Source of the DNA: Streptomyces diastatochromogenes
Lineage (GTDB): Bacteria; Actinomycetota; Actinomycetes; Streptomycetales; Streptomycetaceae
Direction of reading: 5' to 3'
Assembly (NCBI RefSeq): GCF_002242805.1
Contig: NZ_MCGQ01000031.1
Coordinates: 62,001-126,000 of the forward strand
DNA length: 64,000 nucleotides
Positions within the stretch are counted from its first letter, which is position 1, and each line of letters begins with the position of its first letter. A model generated the notes under the pieces. The model was not told the DNA's origin, made no database searches, and was given only the letters and a program-made list of their open reading frames with translations. The position numbers and the translations under genes were made by a program. Shown in pieces: positions 19,506-27,757 of the stretch.

Positions 19506-20147
19506 ATGGCCGGCGCGATGCGCAAGATGGCGGTCTACCTCGGCCTCGTGGAGGACGATGGGTACGACGGCCGCGGATTCGACCCCGACGACGACTTCGA
19601 GCCCGAACTGGACCCGGAGCCCGAGCGGGACCACCGACGGCACGAGTCGTCACACCAGTCGCACAGTGCACATCAGTCCCAAAGGGACGAAGAGGTGCGA
19701 ATCGTGCAACCGCCCGCGCAGCGCGAACCGGTGGCCCGTTCGACTTCGCTCGCCGCGGAATCCGGACGTCCGGCGCGCATCGCGCCCGTGGCGTCCATCA
19801 CACAAGAACGTCAGTCCCTGGAGAAGAACGCACCGGTGATCATGCCCAAGGTCGTGTCGGAACGAGAGCCTTACCGGATCACCACGCTTCACCCGCGGAC
19901 CTACAACGAGGCCCGTACCATCGGGGAACACTTCCGTGAGGGCACCCCGGTGATCATGAATCTGACTGAGATGGATGACACAGACGCGAAGCGACTTGTC
20001 GACTTTGCGGCTGGTTTGGTGTTTGGTCTTCACGGCAGCATCGAGCGGGTGACGCAGAAGGTGTTTCTGTTGTCTCCTGCTAACGTCGATGTCACGGCGG
20101 AGGACAAGGCCCGCATCGCAGAGGGCGGGTTCTTCAACCAGAGCTGA
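19506..20147 (+). CDS. sepF: Cell division protein SepF
   Basis: 213 residues from ATG 19506, GGAGG nine bases upstream. The N-terminal amphipathic helix MRKMAVYLGLVEDD (membrane anchor) is followed by an acidic and His/Ser/Gln-rich linker (20-70). The DUF552 globular domain occupies about 125-205 (ITTLHPRTYNEARTIGEHF ... VDFAAGLVFGLHGSIERV). SepF binds the FtsZ tail and anchors it to the membrane; actinobacteria lack FtsA, so this is the main anchor. A 128-base gap after ylmE may contain a promoter. Confidence 0.95.
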   Translation: MAGAMRKMAVYLGLVEDDGYDGRGFDPDDDFEPELDPEPERDHRRHESSHQSHSAHQSQRDEEVRIVQPPAQREPVARSTSLAAESGRPARIAPVASITQERQSLEKNAPVIMPKVVSEREPYRITTLHPRTYNEARTIGEHFREGTPVIMNLTEMDDTDAKRLVDFAAGLVFGLHGSIERVTQKVFLLSPANVDVTAEDKARIAEGGFFNQS

Positions 20148-20198
20148 GACGCACCACCGGAAAAGAAGTACGGAACAGGGGAGAGGGAAGCCCAGGCC

Positions 20199-20486
20199 AT
20201 GAGCGTGTTCGCGCAGGTGATCTACATCGCGCTGATGGTGTTCCTCGTCGTGCTGATCTTCCGGCTGGTCATGGACTATGTCTTCCAGTTCGCCCGCTCG
20301 TGGCAACCCGGCAAGGCGATGGTGGTCGTCCTGGAGGCCACCTACACTGTCACCGATCCACCGCTGAAGCTTCTGCGGCGGTTCATTCCGCCGCTGCGTC
20401 TCGGGGGCGTGGCGCTCGACCTGTCCTTCTTCGTACTGATGATCATCGTCTACATCCTCATCTCCGTTGTGCAGAGCTTCCTGTGA
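20199..20486 (+). CDS. sepG: YggT-family membrane protein SepG (YlmG)
   Basis: 95 residues from ATG 20199. Two hydrophobic segments (about 5-27 and 71-94) flank a conserved loop containing YVFQFARSWQPG and TDPPLKLLRRFIPPLRLG, the YggT signature. The S. coelicolor homologue at this position (SCO2078) has been named SepG and helps place FtsZ and shape nucleoids during sporulation; this is recalled, not derived from the sequence. It sits between sepF and divIVA with 51- and 55-base gaps. Confidence 0.93.
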   Translation: MSVFAQVIYIALMVFLVVLIFRLVMDYVFQFARSWQPGKAMVVVLEATYTVTDPPLKLLRRFIPPLRLGGVALDLSFFVLMIIVYILISVVQSFL

Positions 20487-20541
20487 TGAGGGTGGACGAT
20501 ACGGTCTTGCCGACTGCCGATGACTACGTTGAGGTGAAGAG

Positions 20542-21741
20542 ATGCCGTTGACCCCCGAGGACGTGCGGAACAAGCAGTTCACGACCGTCCGCCTCCGAGA
20601 AGGCTATGACGAGGACGAGGTCGATGCCTTCCTCGACGAGGTCGAAGCCGAACTGACCCGTCTGCTCCGCGAGAACGAGGACCTGCGCGCCAAGCTGGCC
20701 GCGGCCACGCGCGCTGCTGCCCAGAACCAGCAGAACATGCGCAAGCCTCCGGAGCCGCAGGATCAGCAGCAGGGGATGCCTCAGCAGGGGATGCCTCAGC
20801 AAGGAATGCCTCAGCAAGGAATGCCTCAGCAGGGCATGCGAGGTCCCGGCGCTCCGGTGCCCGCCGGCATATCGGGCCCGCCGCAGCAGCAGATGGGTGG
20901 CCCCATGGGTGGTCCGCCCCAGCTGCCGAGCGGTGCCCCGCAGCTGCCCGCCGGCCCCGGCGGTCAGGGCGGCCCGCAGGGTCCCGGCCCGATGGGCCAG
21001 GGTCCTATGGGTCAGGGTCCTATGGGTCAGGGTCCGATGGGTCAGGGCCCCATGGGTGGTCAGCCGCCCATGCAGCAGCAGATGGGTGGTCCGATGGGCG
21101 GCCCCATGGGCGGTCCGATGGGCGGCCCCGGTCAGGGCCCCGGTGGCGACAGCGCCGCCCGAGTCCTCTCGCTGGCCCAGCAGACCGCCGACCAGGCGAT
21201 CGCCGAGGCCCGCTCCGAGGCCAACAAGATCGTCGGCGAGGCCCGCAGCCGCGCCGAGGGTCTGGAGCGTGACGCCCGTGCCAAGGCCGACGCGCTGGAG
21301 CGGGACGCGCAGGAGAAGCACCGCGTTGCCATGGGCTCCCTGGAGTCCGCGCGCGCCACGCTGGAGCGCAAGGTCGAGGACCTGCGCGGCTTCGAGCGCG
21401 AGTACCGCACGCGTCTGAAGTCGTACCTGGAGTCGCAGCTGCGCCAGCTGGAGACGCAGGCCGACGACTCCCTGGCTCCGCCGCGCACCCCGGCCACCGC
21501 GTCGCTCCCGCCGTCCCCGGCGCCCTCCATGGCTCCGGCCGGCGCGAGTGCCCCGTCCTACGGCGGCAACCAGACGATGGGCGGCCCTCCTGCTCCGTCC
21601 GCCCCGTCCTACGGCGGCCAGCAGCAGATGACCCCCGCGATGACCCAGCCCATGGCTCCGGTCCGTCCGCAGGGTCCGTCCCCGATGGGCCAGGCACCCT
21701 CGCCGATGCGCGGGTTCCTGATCGACGAGGACGACAACTGA
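20542..21741 (+). CDS. divIVA: Polar growth determinant DivIVA (Wag31 family)
   Basis: 399 residues from ATG 20542. The N-terminal membrane-binding domain MPLTPEDVRNKQFTTVRLRE and DEDEVDAFLDEVEAELTRLL match DivIVA/Wag31. A first coiled coil (about 30-70) is followed by a low-complexity Gln/Met/Gly/Pro insert (about 76-205) encoded by tandem repeats, then a second coiled coil (about 215-310) and a disordered Pro-rich tail ending RGFLIDEDDN. DivIVA oligomers mark hyphal tips and recruit wall synthesis; in streptomycetes the gene is essential. It closes the dcw block and is followed by a strong terminator. Confidence 0.97.
   Translation: MPLTPEDVRNKQFTTVRLREGYDEDEVDAFLDEVEAELTRLLRENEDLRAKLAAATRAAAQNQQNMRKPPEPQDQQQGMPQQGMPQQGMPQQGMPQQGMRGPGAPVPAGISGPPQQQMGGPMGGPPQLPSGAPQLPAGPGGQGGPQGPGPMGQGPMGQGPMGQGPMGQGPMGGQPPMQQQMGGPMGGPMGGPMGGPGQGPGGDSAARVLSLAQQTADQAIAEARSEANKIVGEARSRAEGLERDARAKADALERDAQEKHRVAMGSLESARATLERKVEDLRGFEREYRTRLKSYLESQLRQLETQADDSLAPPRTPATASLPPSPAPSMAPAGASAPSYGGNQTMGGPPAPSAPSYGGQQQMTPAMTQPMAPVRPQGPSPMGQAPSPMRGFLIDEDDN
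20767..20838 (+). repeat. 15-bp tandem repeat inside divIVA (QQGMP units)
   Basis: Nearly five copies of CAGCAGGGGATGCCT (20767, 20782, 20797, 20812, then a shortened copy at 20827). The third and fourth copies share the variant AAGGAATG, so pairs of units have been duplicated. The repeat keeps frame and encodes (QQGMP)n. Confidence 0.9.
20986..21129 (+). repeat. 15-bp and 12-bp repeats inside divIVA (GPMGQ and GGPM units)
   Basis: Five units of the type GGTCCTATGGGTCAG occupy 20986-21060 (GPMGQ). From about 21088 to 21129 a 12-base unit of the type GGTCCGATGGGC encodes GGPM repeats. Both remain in frame and lengthen the linker between the two coiled coils. Confidence 0.85.
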
Positions 21742-21786
21742 CGGCCCGCGGACACTAGTACGACAACGGCGTCGGCAGCGTTCAAG

Positions 21787-21828
21787 AGGGCGGGGCCCCG
21801 GACTTCGGTCCGGGGCCCCGCCCTTTTT
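21787..21828 (+). terminator. Rho-independent terminator after divIVA
   Basis: Perfect 17-bp stem: 21787-21803 pairs with 21808-21824, closed by a TTCG tetraloop and followed by a run of five T. Unusually canonical for such a GC-rich genome. Confidence 0.93.
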
Positions 21829-21924
21829 ACGCGTGTTGAGGAGGAGTACGTACGAGTACCTGAGGGGCGCGGGGCTGCGTCGATCTGCGGGGGCACAGTA
21901 CGTGCTCCGACCGGAACCCATGAA

Positions 21925-21961
21925 GAAGGGCCCGGCCTCCTCGCTGGAGACCGGGCCCTTC
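21925..21961 (-). terminator. Terminator downstream of ileS
   Basis: GAAGGGCCCGG (21925-21935) pairs exactly with CCGGGCCCTTC (21951-21961); CTCC/GGAG inside the loop extends the stem. It lies 16 bases past the ileS stop. The minus-strand tail TTCTTCAT is only moderately T-rich. Confidence 0.7.
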
Positions 21962-21976
21962 TCGAACAGCCGGTGC

Positions 21977-24900
21977 TTACACCTTGCGCAGCCGGAACGT
22001 CAGCGACAGACCTTCGTCGGTGAACGCGTCGCCGTACGTGCCGTCCGCCTCACCCTGGCCGAAGTCGGTCGACAGGACCTCGTCGGCGATCAGCTCAGCG
22101 TGCTCGGACAGCGCCGCGATGACCGCCGGGTCCGTGGAGGTCCAGCGCAGGGCGATCCGGTCGGCGACGTCCAGGCCGCTGTTCTTGCGGGCCTCCTGGA
22201 TCAGCCGGATCGCGTCCCGGGCCAGGCCCGCCTGCCGCAGCACCTCGGTGATCTCCAGGTCCAGGGCGACCGTCGCGCCCGAGTCGGACGCCACCGACCA
22301 GCCCTCGCGCGGGGTCTCCGTGATGATCACCTCGTCCGGGGCGAGGGTGACCGTCTCCCCGTCGACCTCGACCGACGCCGTGCCCTCGCGCAGGGCCAGG
22401 GACAGCGCCGCCGCGTCCGCGTTCGCGATGGCCTTGGCCACGTCCTGGACGCGCTTGCCGAACCGCTTGCCCAGGGCGCGGAAGTTGGCCTTGGCGGTCG
22501 TGTCCACCAGCGAGCCGCCGACCTCGGACAGGGACGCCAGGGAGGTGACGTTCAGCTCCTCGGTGATCTGGACGTGCAGCTCGGGGTCCAGGTTCTCGAA
22601 GCCGGTGGCGGCGATGAGGGCCCGGGACAGCGGCTGGCGCGTCTTGACGCCCGACTCCGCGCGCGTGGCGCGGCCCAGCTCCACCAGCCGGCGGACCAGG
22701 AGCATCTGCTTCGACAGGTCCGGGTTGATCGCGCCCAGGTCCGCCTCGGGCCAGGAGGCCAGGTGCACCGACTCCGGGGCGCCCGGGGTCACCGGCACGA
22801 CCAGGTCCTGCCACACCCGCTCGGTGATGAACGGGGTGATCGGGGCCATCAGCTTCGTGACGGTCTCCAGCACCTCGTGCAGCGTGCGCAGCGCGGCCTT
22901 GTCGCCCTGCCAGAAGCGGCGGCGCGAGCGGCGGACGTACCAGTTGGACAGGTCGTCGACGAACGCGGACAGCAGCTTGCCGGCGCGCTGGGTGTCGTAC
23001 GCCTCCAGCGCCTGGGTCACCTGGTCGGTGAGCGCGTGGAGCTCGGACAGCAGCCAGCGGTCCAGCAGCGGGCGGTCGGCCGGGGCCGGGTCCGCGGCGG
23101 ACGGCGCCCAGTTCGACGTACGGGCGTAGAGCGCCTGGAAGGCCACCGTGTTCCAGTACGTCAGCAGCGTCTTGCGGACGACCTCCTGGATGGTGCCGTG
23201 GCCGACCCGGCGGGCCGCCCACGGGGAACCGCCGGCCGCCATGAACCAGCGCACCGCGTCCGCGCCGTGCTGGTCCATGAGCGGGATCGGCTGCAGGATG
23301 TTGCCCAGGTGCTTGGACATCTTGCGGCCGTCCTCGGCGAGGATGTGGCCCAGGCAGACGACGTTCTCGTACGACGACTTGTCGAAGACGAGTGTGCCGA
23401 CGGCCATCAGGGTGTAGAACCACCCGCGCGTCTGGTCGATCGCCTCGGAGATGAACTGCGCCGGGTACCGGCTCTCGAACAGCTCCTTGTTCTTGTACGG
23501 GTAGCCCCACTGCGCGAACGGCATCGAGCCCGAGTCGTACCAGGCGTCGATGACCTCCGGCACGCGCGTGGCCGTCTTGCCGCAGCCGTCGTGACGGCAG
23601 GCGAAGGTGACCTCGTCGATGTACGGGCGGTGCGGGTCCAGGCCCGACTGGTCGGTGCCGGTCAGCTCGGTCAGCTCCGCGCGGGAGCCGACGCAGGTGA
23701 GGTGGTCGTCCTCGCAGCGCCAGATCGGCAGCGGGGTGCCCCAGTAGCGGTTGCGGGACAGCGCCCAGTCGATGTTGTTGTTCAGCCAGTCGCCGAAGCG
23801 GCCGTGCTTGACCGTCTCCGGGAACCAGTTGGTCTTCTCGTTCTCCTGGATCAGGCGGTCCTTGACCGCCGTGGTGCGGATGTACCAGGAGGGCTGCGCG
23901 TAGTAGAGCAGCGCGGTGTGGCAGCGCCAGCAGTGCGGGTAGCTGTGCTCGTACGGGATGTGCTTGAAGAGCAGACCGCGCTGCTGGAGGTCCGCGGTGA
24001 GCTTTTCGTCCGCCTTCTTGAAGAAGGCGCCGCCGACCAGCGGGACGTCCTCCTCGAAGGTGCCGTCCGGGCGGACCGGGTTCACGACCGGCAGGCCGTA
24101 GGAGCGGCAGACCTTGAGGTCGTCCTCACCGAAGGCGGGGGACTGGTGGACCAGACCCGTACCGTCCTCGGTGGTGACGTACTCGGCGTTCACCACGTAG
24201 TGAGCCGGCTCCGGGAACTCCACGAGCTCGAACGGACGTCGGTAGTTCCAGCGCTCCATCTCGGCGCCGGTGAAGGTCTGGCCCGTGGTCTCCCAGCCCT
24301 CGCCGAGCGCCTTGGCGACGAGCGGCTCGGCGACGACGAGCTTCTCCTCGCCGTCGGTCGCGACGACGTAGGTCACGTCGGGGTGCGCGGCGACCGCCGT
24401 GTTGGACACCAGGGTCCACGGGGTCGTCGTCCACACCAGGAGCGCGGCTTCGCCGGCGAGCGGTCCGGAGGTGAGCGGGAAACGGACGTACACGGACGGG
24501 TCGACGACCGTCTCGTAGCCCTGCGCCAGCTCGTGGTCGGACAGGCCGGTGCCGCAGCGCGGGCACCAGGGGGCGACGCGGTGGTCCTGGACCAGCAGGT
24601 CCTTGTTGAAGATCTCCTTCAGCGACCACCAGACCGACTCGATGTACTCGGGGTCCATCGTGACGTACGCGTCGTTGAGGTCGACCCAGTAGCCCATACG
24701 GGTCGTGAGCTCTTCGAAGGCGTCGGTGTGGCGGAGCACGGACGCGCGGCACTTGTCGTTGAAGGCGGCGATGCCGTACGCCTCGATGTCCTGCTTGCCG
24801 CTGAAGCCGAGCTCCTTCTCGACGGTCAGCTCCACCGGCAGGCCGTGACAGTCCCAGCCGGCCTTGCGGGCCACGTGGTAGCCGCGCATGGTGCGGAAGC

Positions 24901-25120
24901 GGGGGAAGACGTCCTTGAAGACCCGCGCCTCGATGTGGTGGGCGCCGGGCATGCCGTTCGCGGTGGGCGGGCCCTCGTAGAACACCCACTCCGGGCGGCC
25001 CTCGGACTGCTCCAGGCTCTTGGCGAAGATCTTCTGGTCGCGCCAGAAGTCGAGCACCGCGTGCTCAAGCGCGGGCAGGTCGACCTGGGCGGGCACCTGG
25101 CGGTACGTCGGCGCTGTCAT
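21977..25120 (-). CDS. ileS: Isoleucyl-tRNA synthetase
   Basis: 1047 residues from ATG 25120, with GGAGG nine bases upstream. It charges tRNA-Ile and edits valine. The class I signatures are GMPGAHHIEAR (HIGH position, 61-64) and KMSKH (600-604). These variants, and the overall sequence, fit the eukaryote-like type (IleRS2) found in mycobacteria and streptomycetes, which tends to be less sensitive to mupirocin. Two Cys pairs, WCPRCG and CRHDGCG, lie inside insertions. Expression is controlled by the T-box leader directly upstream. Confidence 0.97.
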   Translation of the reverse strand: MTAPTYRQVPAQVDLPALEHAVLDFWRDQKIFAKSLEQSEGRPEWVFYEGPPTANGMPGAHHIEARVFKDVFPRFRTMRGYHVARKAGWDCHGLPVELTVEKELGFSGKQDIEAYGIAAFNDKCRASVLRHTDAFEELTTRMGYWVDLNDAYVTMDPEYIESVWWSLKEIFNKDLLVQDHRVAPWCPRCGTGLSDHELAQGYETVVDPSVYVRFPLTSGPLAGEAALLVWTTTPWTLVSNTAVAAHPDVTYVVATDGEEKLVVAEPLVAKALGEGWETTGQTFTGAEMERWNYRRPFELVEFPEPAHYVVNAEYVTTEDGTGLVHQSPAFGEDDLKVCRSYGLPVVNPVRPDGTFEEDVPLVGGAFFKKADEKLTADLQQRGLLFKHIPYEHSYPHCWRCHTALLYYAQPSWYIRTTAVKDRLIQENEKTNWFPETVKHGRFGDWLNNNIDWALSRNRYWGTPLPIWRCEDDHLTCVGSRAELTELTGTDQSGLDPHRPYIDEVTFACRHDGCGKTATRVPEVIDAWYDSGSMPFAQWGYPYKNKELFESRYPAQFISEAIDQTRGWFYTLMAVGTLVFDKSSYENVVCLGHILAEDGRKMSKHLGNILQPIPLMDQHGADAVRWFMAAGGSPWAARRVGHGTIQEVVRKTLLTYWNTVAFQALYARTSNWAPSAADPAPADRPLLDRWLLSELHALTDQVTQALEAYDTQRAGKLLSAFVDDLSNWYVRRSRRRFWQGDKAALRTLHEVLETVTKLMAPITPFITERVWQDLVVPVTPGAPESVHLASWPEADLGAINPDLSKQMLLVRRLVELGRATRAESGVKTRQPLSRALIAATGFENLDPELHVQITEELNVTSLASLSEVGGSLVDTTAKANFRALGKRFGKRVQDVAKAIANADAAALSLALREGTASVEVDGETVTLAPDEVIITETPREGWSVASDSGATVALDLEITEVLRQAGLARDAIRLIQEARKNSGLDVADRIALRWTSTDPAVIAALSEHAELIADEVLSTDFGQGEADGTYGDAFTDEGLSLTFRLRKV

Positions 25121-25423
25121 CTGCGAGCATCCTCCAACGGACTTGCTGCCTTCCGTCGGAGGGACGAGAGCCTTCTTTCCTGCTACGCCGTGTGCGGCGC
25201 GCTCCCGCGGTACCACCCTCCTTGGCTCCCCTGCGCGCCGTACGCGCCGGTGAGCCCCCTCATTGGGGTCGCGAAGCCGGCTCTACTCGCCGTGGGTCCT
25301 CCACGGCTTTCTTCCGGCGGCTCCGGGGTGATCTTCGCGTCGCGCTCGCCCCCGGGCTCACACCGTCCCCGGGTCGCTCTGGGCTGCGTACGTCGCTACT
25401 CGTCCCCATCCACGCTTTTCGCT
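25121..25423 (-). promoter_or_regulatory. T-box riboswitch (tRNA-Ile), translational type, upstream of ileS
   Basis: Read on the minus strand. The T-box core AGGGTGGTACCGCGG is at 25219-25205. The specifier is ATC (25332-25330), an Ile codon, inside GAAGATCACC. Stem I features AGAGCGA and GGTGTGA lie upstream. GGAGGG (25221-25216) can pair with CCCTCC (25163-25158) as antisequestrator. Otherwise CCTCCGACGG (25162-25153) pairs with CCGTTGGAGG (25140-25131) and buries the ileS Shine-Dalgarno. Uncharged tRNA-Ile would thus open translation. Actinobacterial ileS T-boxes of this kind are known. The 5' end is estimated from the -10 box. Confidence 0.92.
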
Positions 25424-25429
25424 CCGCCC

Positions 25430-25435
25430 AGTGTA
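25430..25435 (-). promoter_or_regulatory. Candidate -10 box for the ileS leader
   Basis: The minus strand reads TACACT just upstream of the first recognisable T-box element. No convincing -35 hexamer is seen at 16-18 bases. Confidence 0.35.
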
Positions 25436-25644
25436 CGGCGCCGCGCGGACAGCGGCCGACCGCTTTTCGGGCCCGCCCCGGGGCCTGGTCGGGGAGGGTG
25501 CGGGGTGACCCGAATGGCGAGGGGTACAGGTGCCCGTATGCGGGCGCGCCCGGCTCGGCGGATTACCCGGCGGGGAGCTGGGCACAACGGATGCAGGTCC
25601 GCTGCGCGGGGGGTGCGGGCGGGCGAATCGGGCGGTGTGCCCCG

Positions 25645-25673
25645 TTGCCGCGGGACTCAAGTCGATTTATCGT
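25645..25673 (+). promoter_or_regulatory. Promoter of the DksA-like gene
   Basis: TTGCCG (25645-25650), exactly 17 bases, TATCGT (25668-25673). Transcription would begin near 25680, giving a leader of about 43 bases before ATG 25723. Confidence 0.5.
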
Positions 25674-25722
25674 CCCAGCACGATTCGCGAGCAAGTTCAC
25701 AATATGTGAAGGGGTCGCGGCC

Positions 25723-27690
25723 ATGGTGGCGAAGAAGACCGCCGTACAGCTGCCGGCGACCGGCCGCTCCCGGGGCGCGGCCGCCTCCGGCGGCGAGGCC
25801 AAGGGAGCCGGCGGCAAGAAGACCACGCGCGCGGGTGCCGCCTCGGCCGGGCGGACGGGACCGCCGAAGACGGTCCACACCCGCGCCGACGGAGCGGAGC
25901 GCTCCCCCCTGCCCCCGGGCAGCACGGCGACAGCCAAGACACCGAGAAAGCCACCCGCGGAGGGCCCGGGCGCTGCCGCGAAGAGGGCGAGTGCCGCCTC
26001 GGCCGGGCGGAAGCAGGGTCCTGCGGCGAAGAAGGGCTCTGCGGCGGCGGGGGCGGGGCCGACGGCGACCCCGGGCCGCGGGAAGGGTACGGCGGTCGGG
26101 GAGGCCGGGAGGGGCGCGGGGGTCAGGGAAGCCGCCGGGAAGAGTGCGGGGGTCAGGGAAGCCGCCGGGAAGGGCACGGCGGTCGGGAAGGCAGGGAAGC
26201 GGACGGCGGCTGTGGAGGCCGGCACCAAGCCTGCTGCCAGGAAAGCCGTGGCCAAGGTGGCGGTGGCCGGGGAGGCTGCGGTCGAGGAGGCGACGGCTGG
26301 GAGGACGACGGCCAAGAGGGCTGCGGCTGAGAGGACGGCGGGCAAGGGGGCGGCGGCCAGGGAGGCGGTGGCCGAGGAGGCCGTGGTCGAGAAGGCGACG
26401 GTTGGGAAGACGACGGACAGGAAGACTGCGGCTGGGAGGACGGCGGGCAAGGGGGCGGTGGCCACGGAGGCTGCGACCAAGGAGGCAGTGGCCGAGAAGG
26501 CTGCGGCTTCGAAGACCATCGCCACAGAAACGGCAGCTACGAGGACGGCAGCTACGAAGAGAGCGGCTGCCAAGGACTCGGCCACGAAGGTGGCGGCGAG
26601 GGAATCGGCCGCCGAGGTGACGGCCGCCGAGGACCGTGCCACGAAGGCGGTGGCCAAGAAGGCTGCGGCAAAGGAATCGGCCGTCAAGGGGACCGCCGCC
26701 GTGGACCGCGCCACGAAGGCTGTGGCTACGAAGGCCGCGCTGAAGGAACCGGCTGCCAAGGGGACGGCTGCCAAGGACTCGGCCACGAAAACGGTGGCCA
26801 GGAAGGCGGCTGCGAAGGAGACGGCTGCCGAGGAAGCGATGGCCAAGGAGACGGCTGCCGACGAAGCGATCGCCAAGGGGACGGCTGCCGTCAAGAAGGC
26901 GGCCAGCGCGAAGGCGGGTGCCAAGAAGGCGGCCACCGCGAAGGCGGGTGGCAAGAAGGGGGCCGTCAAGGAGGCGGCCGGCGCGAAGAAGGTGGGCAGG
27001 AAGGTGGTGGTGGAGGAGACGGCCTCCGAGGAGGTGGCTGTCGAGGAGACGGGTGCCGGAGCTGTCGTGGAGGGGGCTGCCGAGAAGGCGGGCGGGAAGA
27101 AGGCCGCCGGCGGGAAGGCGGTCGCCGAGGGCGTCTCCACGGGGGCGGCCGGGAAGAGCACGGCCAAGAAAGCGGGCGCGGCGCGGGCCGCGAAGCAGAC
27201 GGGAGCCACGACGGTGGTTGCGAAGAAGACTCCTGGCACGGCCACGGCGGAGCAGACCGCCGTTCCCAAGGCGCGGGTCGCCGCGGTGGAGCCCGGCGAG
27301 CTGGCGGTGCGCCCGGGCGAGGACCCCTGGACCCCGGAAGAGGTCGAGGAGGCCCGCGCCGAGCTGCAGTCCGAGGCGGAGCGGCTGCGGACCGAGATCA
27401 GCTCCTCCGAGGCCTCCCTGGTGGGCCTGATGCGGGACTCCGGGGACGGCGCCGGCGACGACCAGGCCGACACCGGCACCAAGAACATCACGCGCGAGCA
27501 CGAGATGGCGCTGGCGGCCAACGCGCGCGAGATGCTGATCCAGACCGAGCGCGCCCTGGAACGGCTCGACGCGGGCACCTACGGCCTGTGCGAGAACTGC
27601 GGTAATCCCATCGGCAAGGCCCGCATGCAGGCGTTCCCGAGGGCCACTCTGTGTGTGGAGTGCAAGCAGAAGCAGGAACGTCGCTCCTGA
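25723..27690 (+). CDS. DksA/TraR-like protein with a very long Lys/Ala-rich histone-like N-terminus
   Basis: 655 residues from ATG 25723 (AAGGGG eight bases upstream). About 530 residues are Ala, Lys, Gly, Thr and Val with AAKK/ATKA repeats resembling the histone H1 tail. A helix-rich link (WTPEEVEEARAELQSEAERL) leads to a TraR/DksA domain: an acidic tip with DSGDGA from D572 (literal DxxDxA), then a zinc finger C623-x2-C626-x17-C644-x2-C647. The architecture matches the S. coelicolor protein at this locus (SCO2075), which I recall as the histone-like DNA-binding protein DdbA. Expected roles: DNA compaction plus RNA-polymerase contact. Length is probably strain-variable because of the repeats. 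Confidence 0.88.
   Translation: MVAKKTAVQLPATGRSRGAAASGGEAKGAGGKKTTRAGAASAGRTGPPKTVHTRADGAERSPLPPGSTATAKTPRKPPAEGPGAAAKRASAASAGRKQGPAAKKGSAAAGAGPTATPGRGKGTAVGEAGRGAGVREAAGKSAGVREAAGKGTAVGKAGKRTAAVEAGTKPAARKAVAKVAVAGEAAVEEATAGRTTAKRAAAERTAGKGAAAREAVAEEAVVEKATVGKTTDRKTAAGRTAGKGAVATEAATKEAVAEKAAASKTIATETAATRTAATKRAAAKDSATKVAARESAAEVTAAEDRATKAVAKKAAAKESAVKGTAAVDRATKAVATKAALKEPAAKGTAAKDSATKTVARKAAAKETAAEEAMAKETAADEAIAKGTAAVKKAASAKAGAKKAATAKAGGKKGAVKEAAGAKKVGRKVVVEETASEEVAVEETGAGAVVEGAAEKAGGKKAAGGKAVAEGVSTGAAGKSTAKKAGAARAAKQTGATTVVAKKTPGTATAEQTAVPKARVAAVEPGELAVRPGEDPWTPEEVEEARAELQSEAERLRTEISSSEASLVGLMRDSGDGAGDDQADTGTKNITREHEMALAANAREMLIQTERALERLDAGTYGLCENCGNPIGKARMQAFPRATLCVECKQKQERRS
26116..26172 (+). 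repeat. Direct repeat within the Lys/Ala-rich domain
   Basis: Two identical 27-base copies (26116-26142 and 26146-26172), period 30 bases, encoding AGVREAAGK twice. It is recent duplication inside the histone-like tail. Confidence 0.85.
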
Positions 27691-27757
27691 GCACGAGGGT
27701 CCCCCGGGGTGTGCCGTACTCTCGTCCTCAGTCAGGCACCTAGGTTGAGGGACTCAC

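Noticed and set aside
20767..21129. Regular short repeats that could suggest a CRISPR array
   Set aside because: Units are 12-15 bases without spacers and are in frame within divIVA.
21833..26620. A plus-strand open frame of about 1600 codons across the ileS region
   Set aside because: It is antisense to ileS, whose family motifs and codon bias are clear. Long antisense frames are expected at this GC content.
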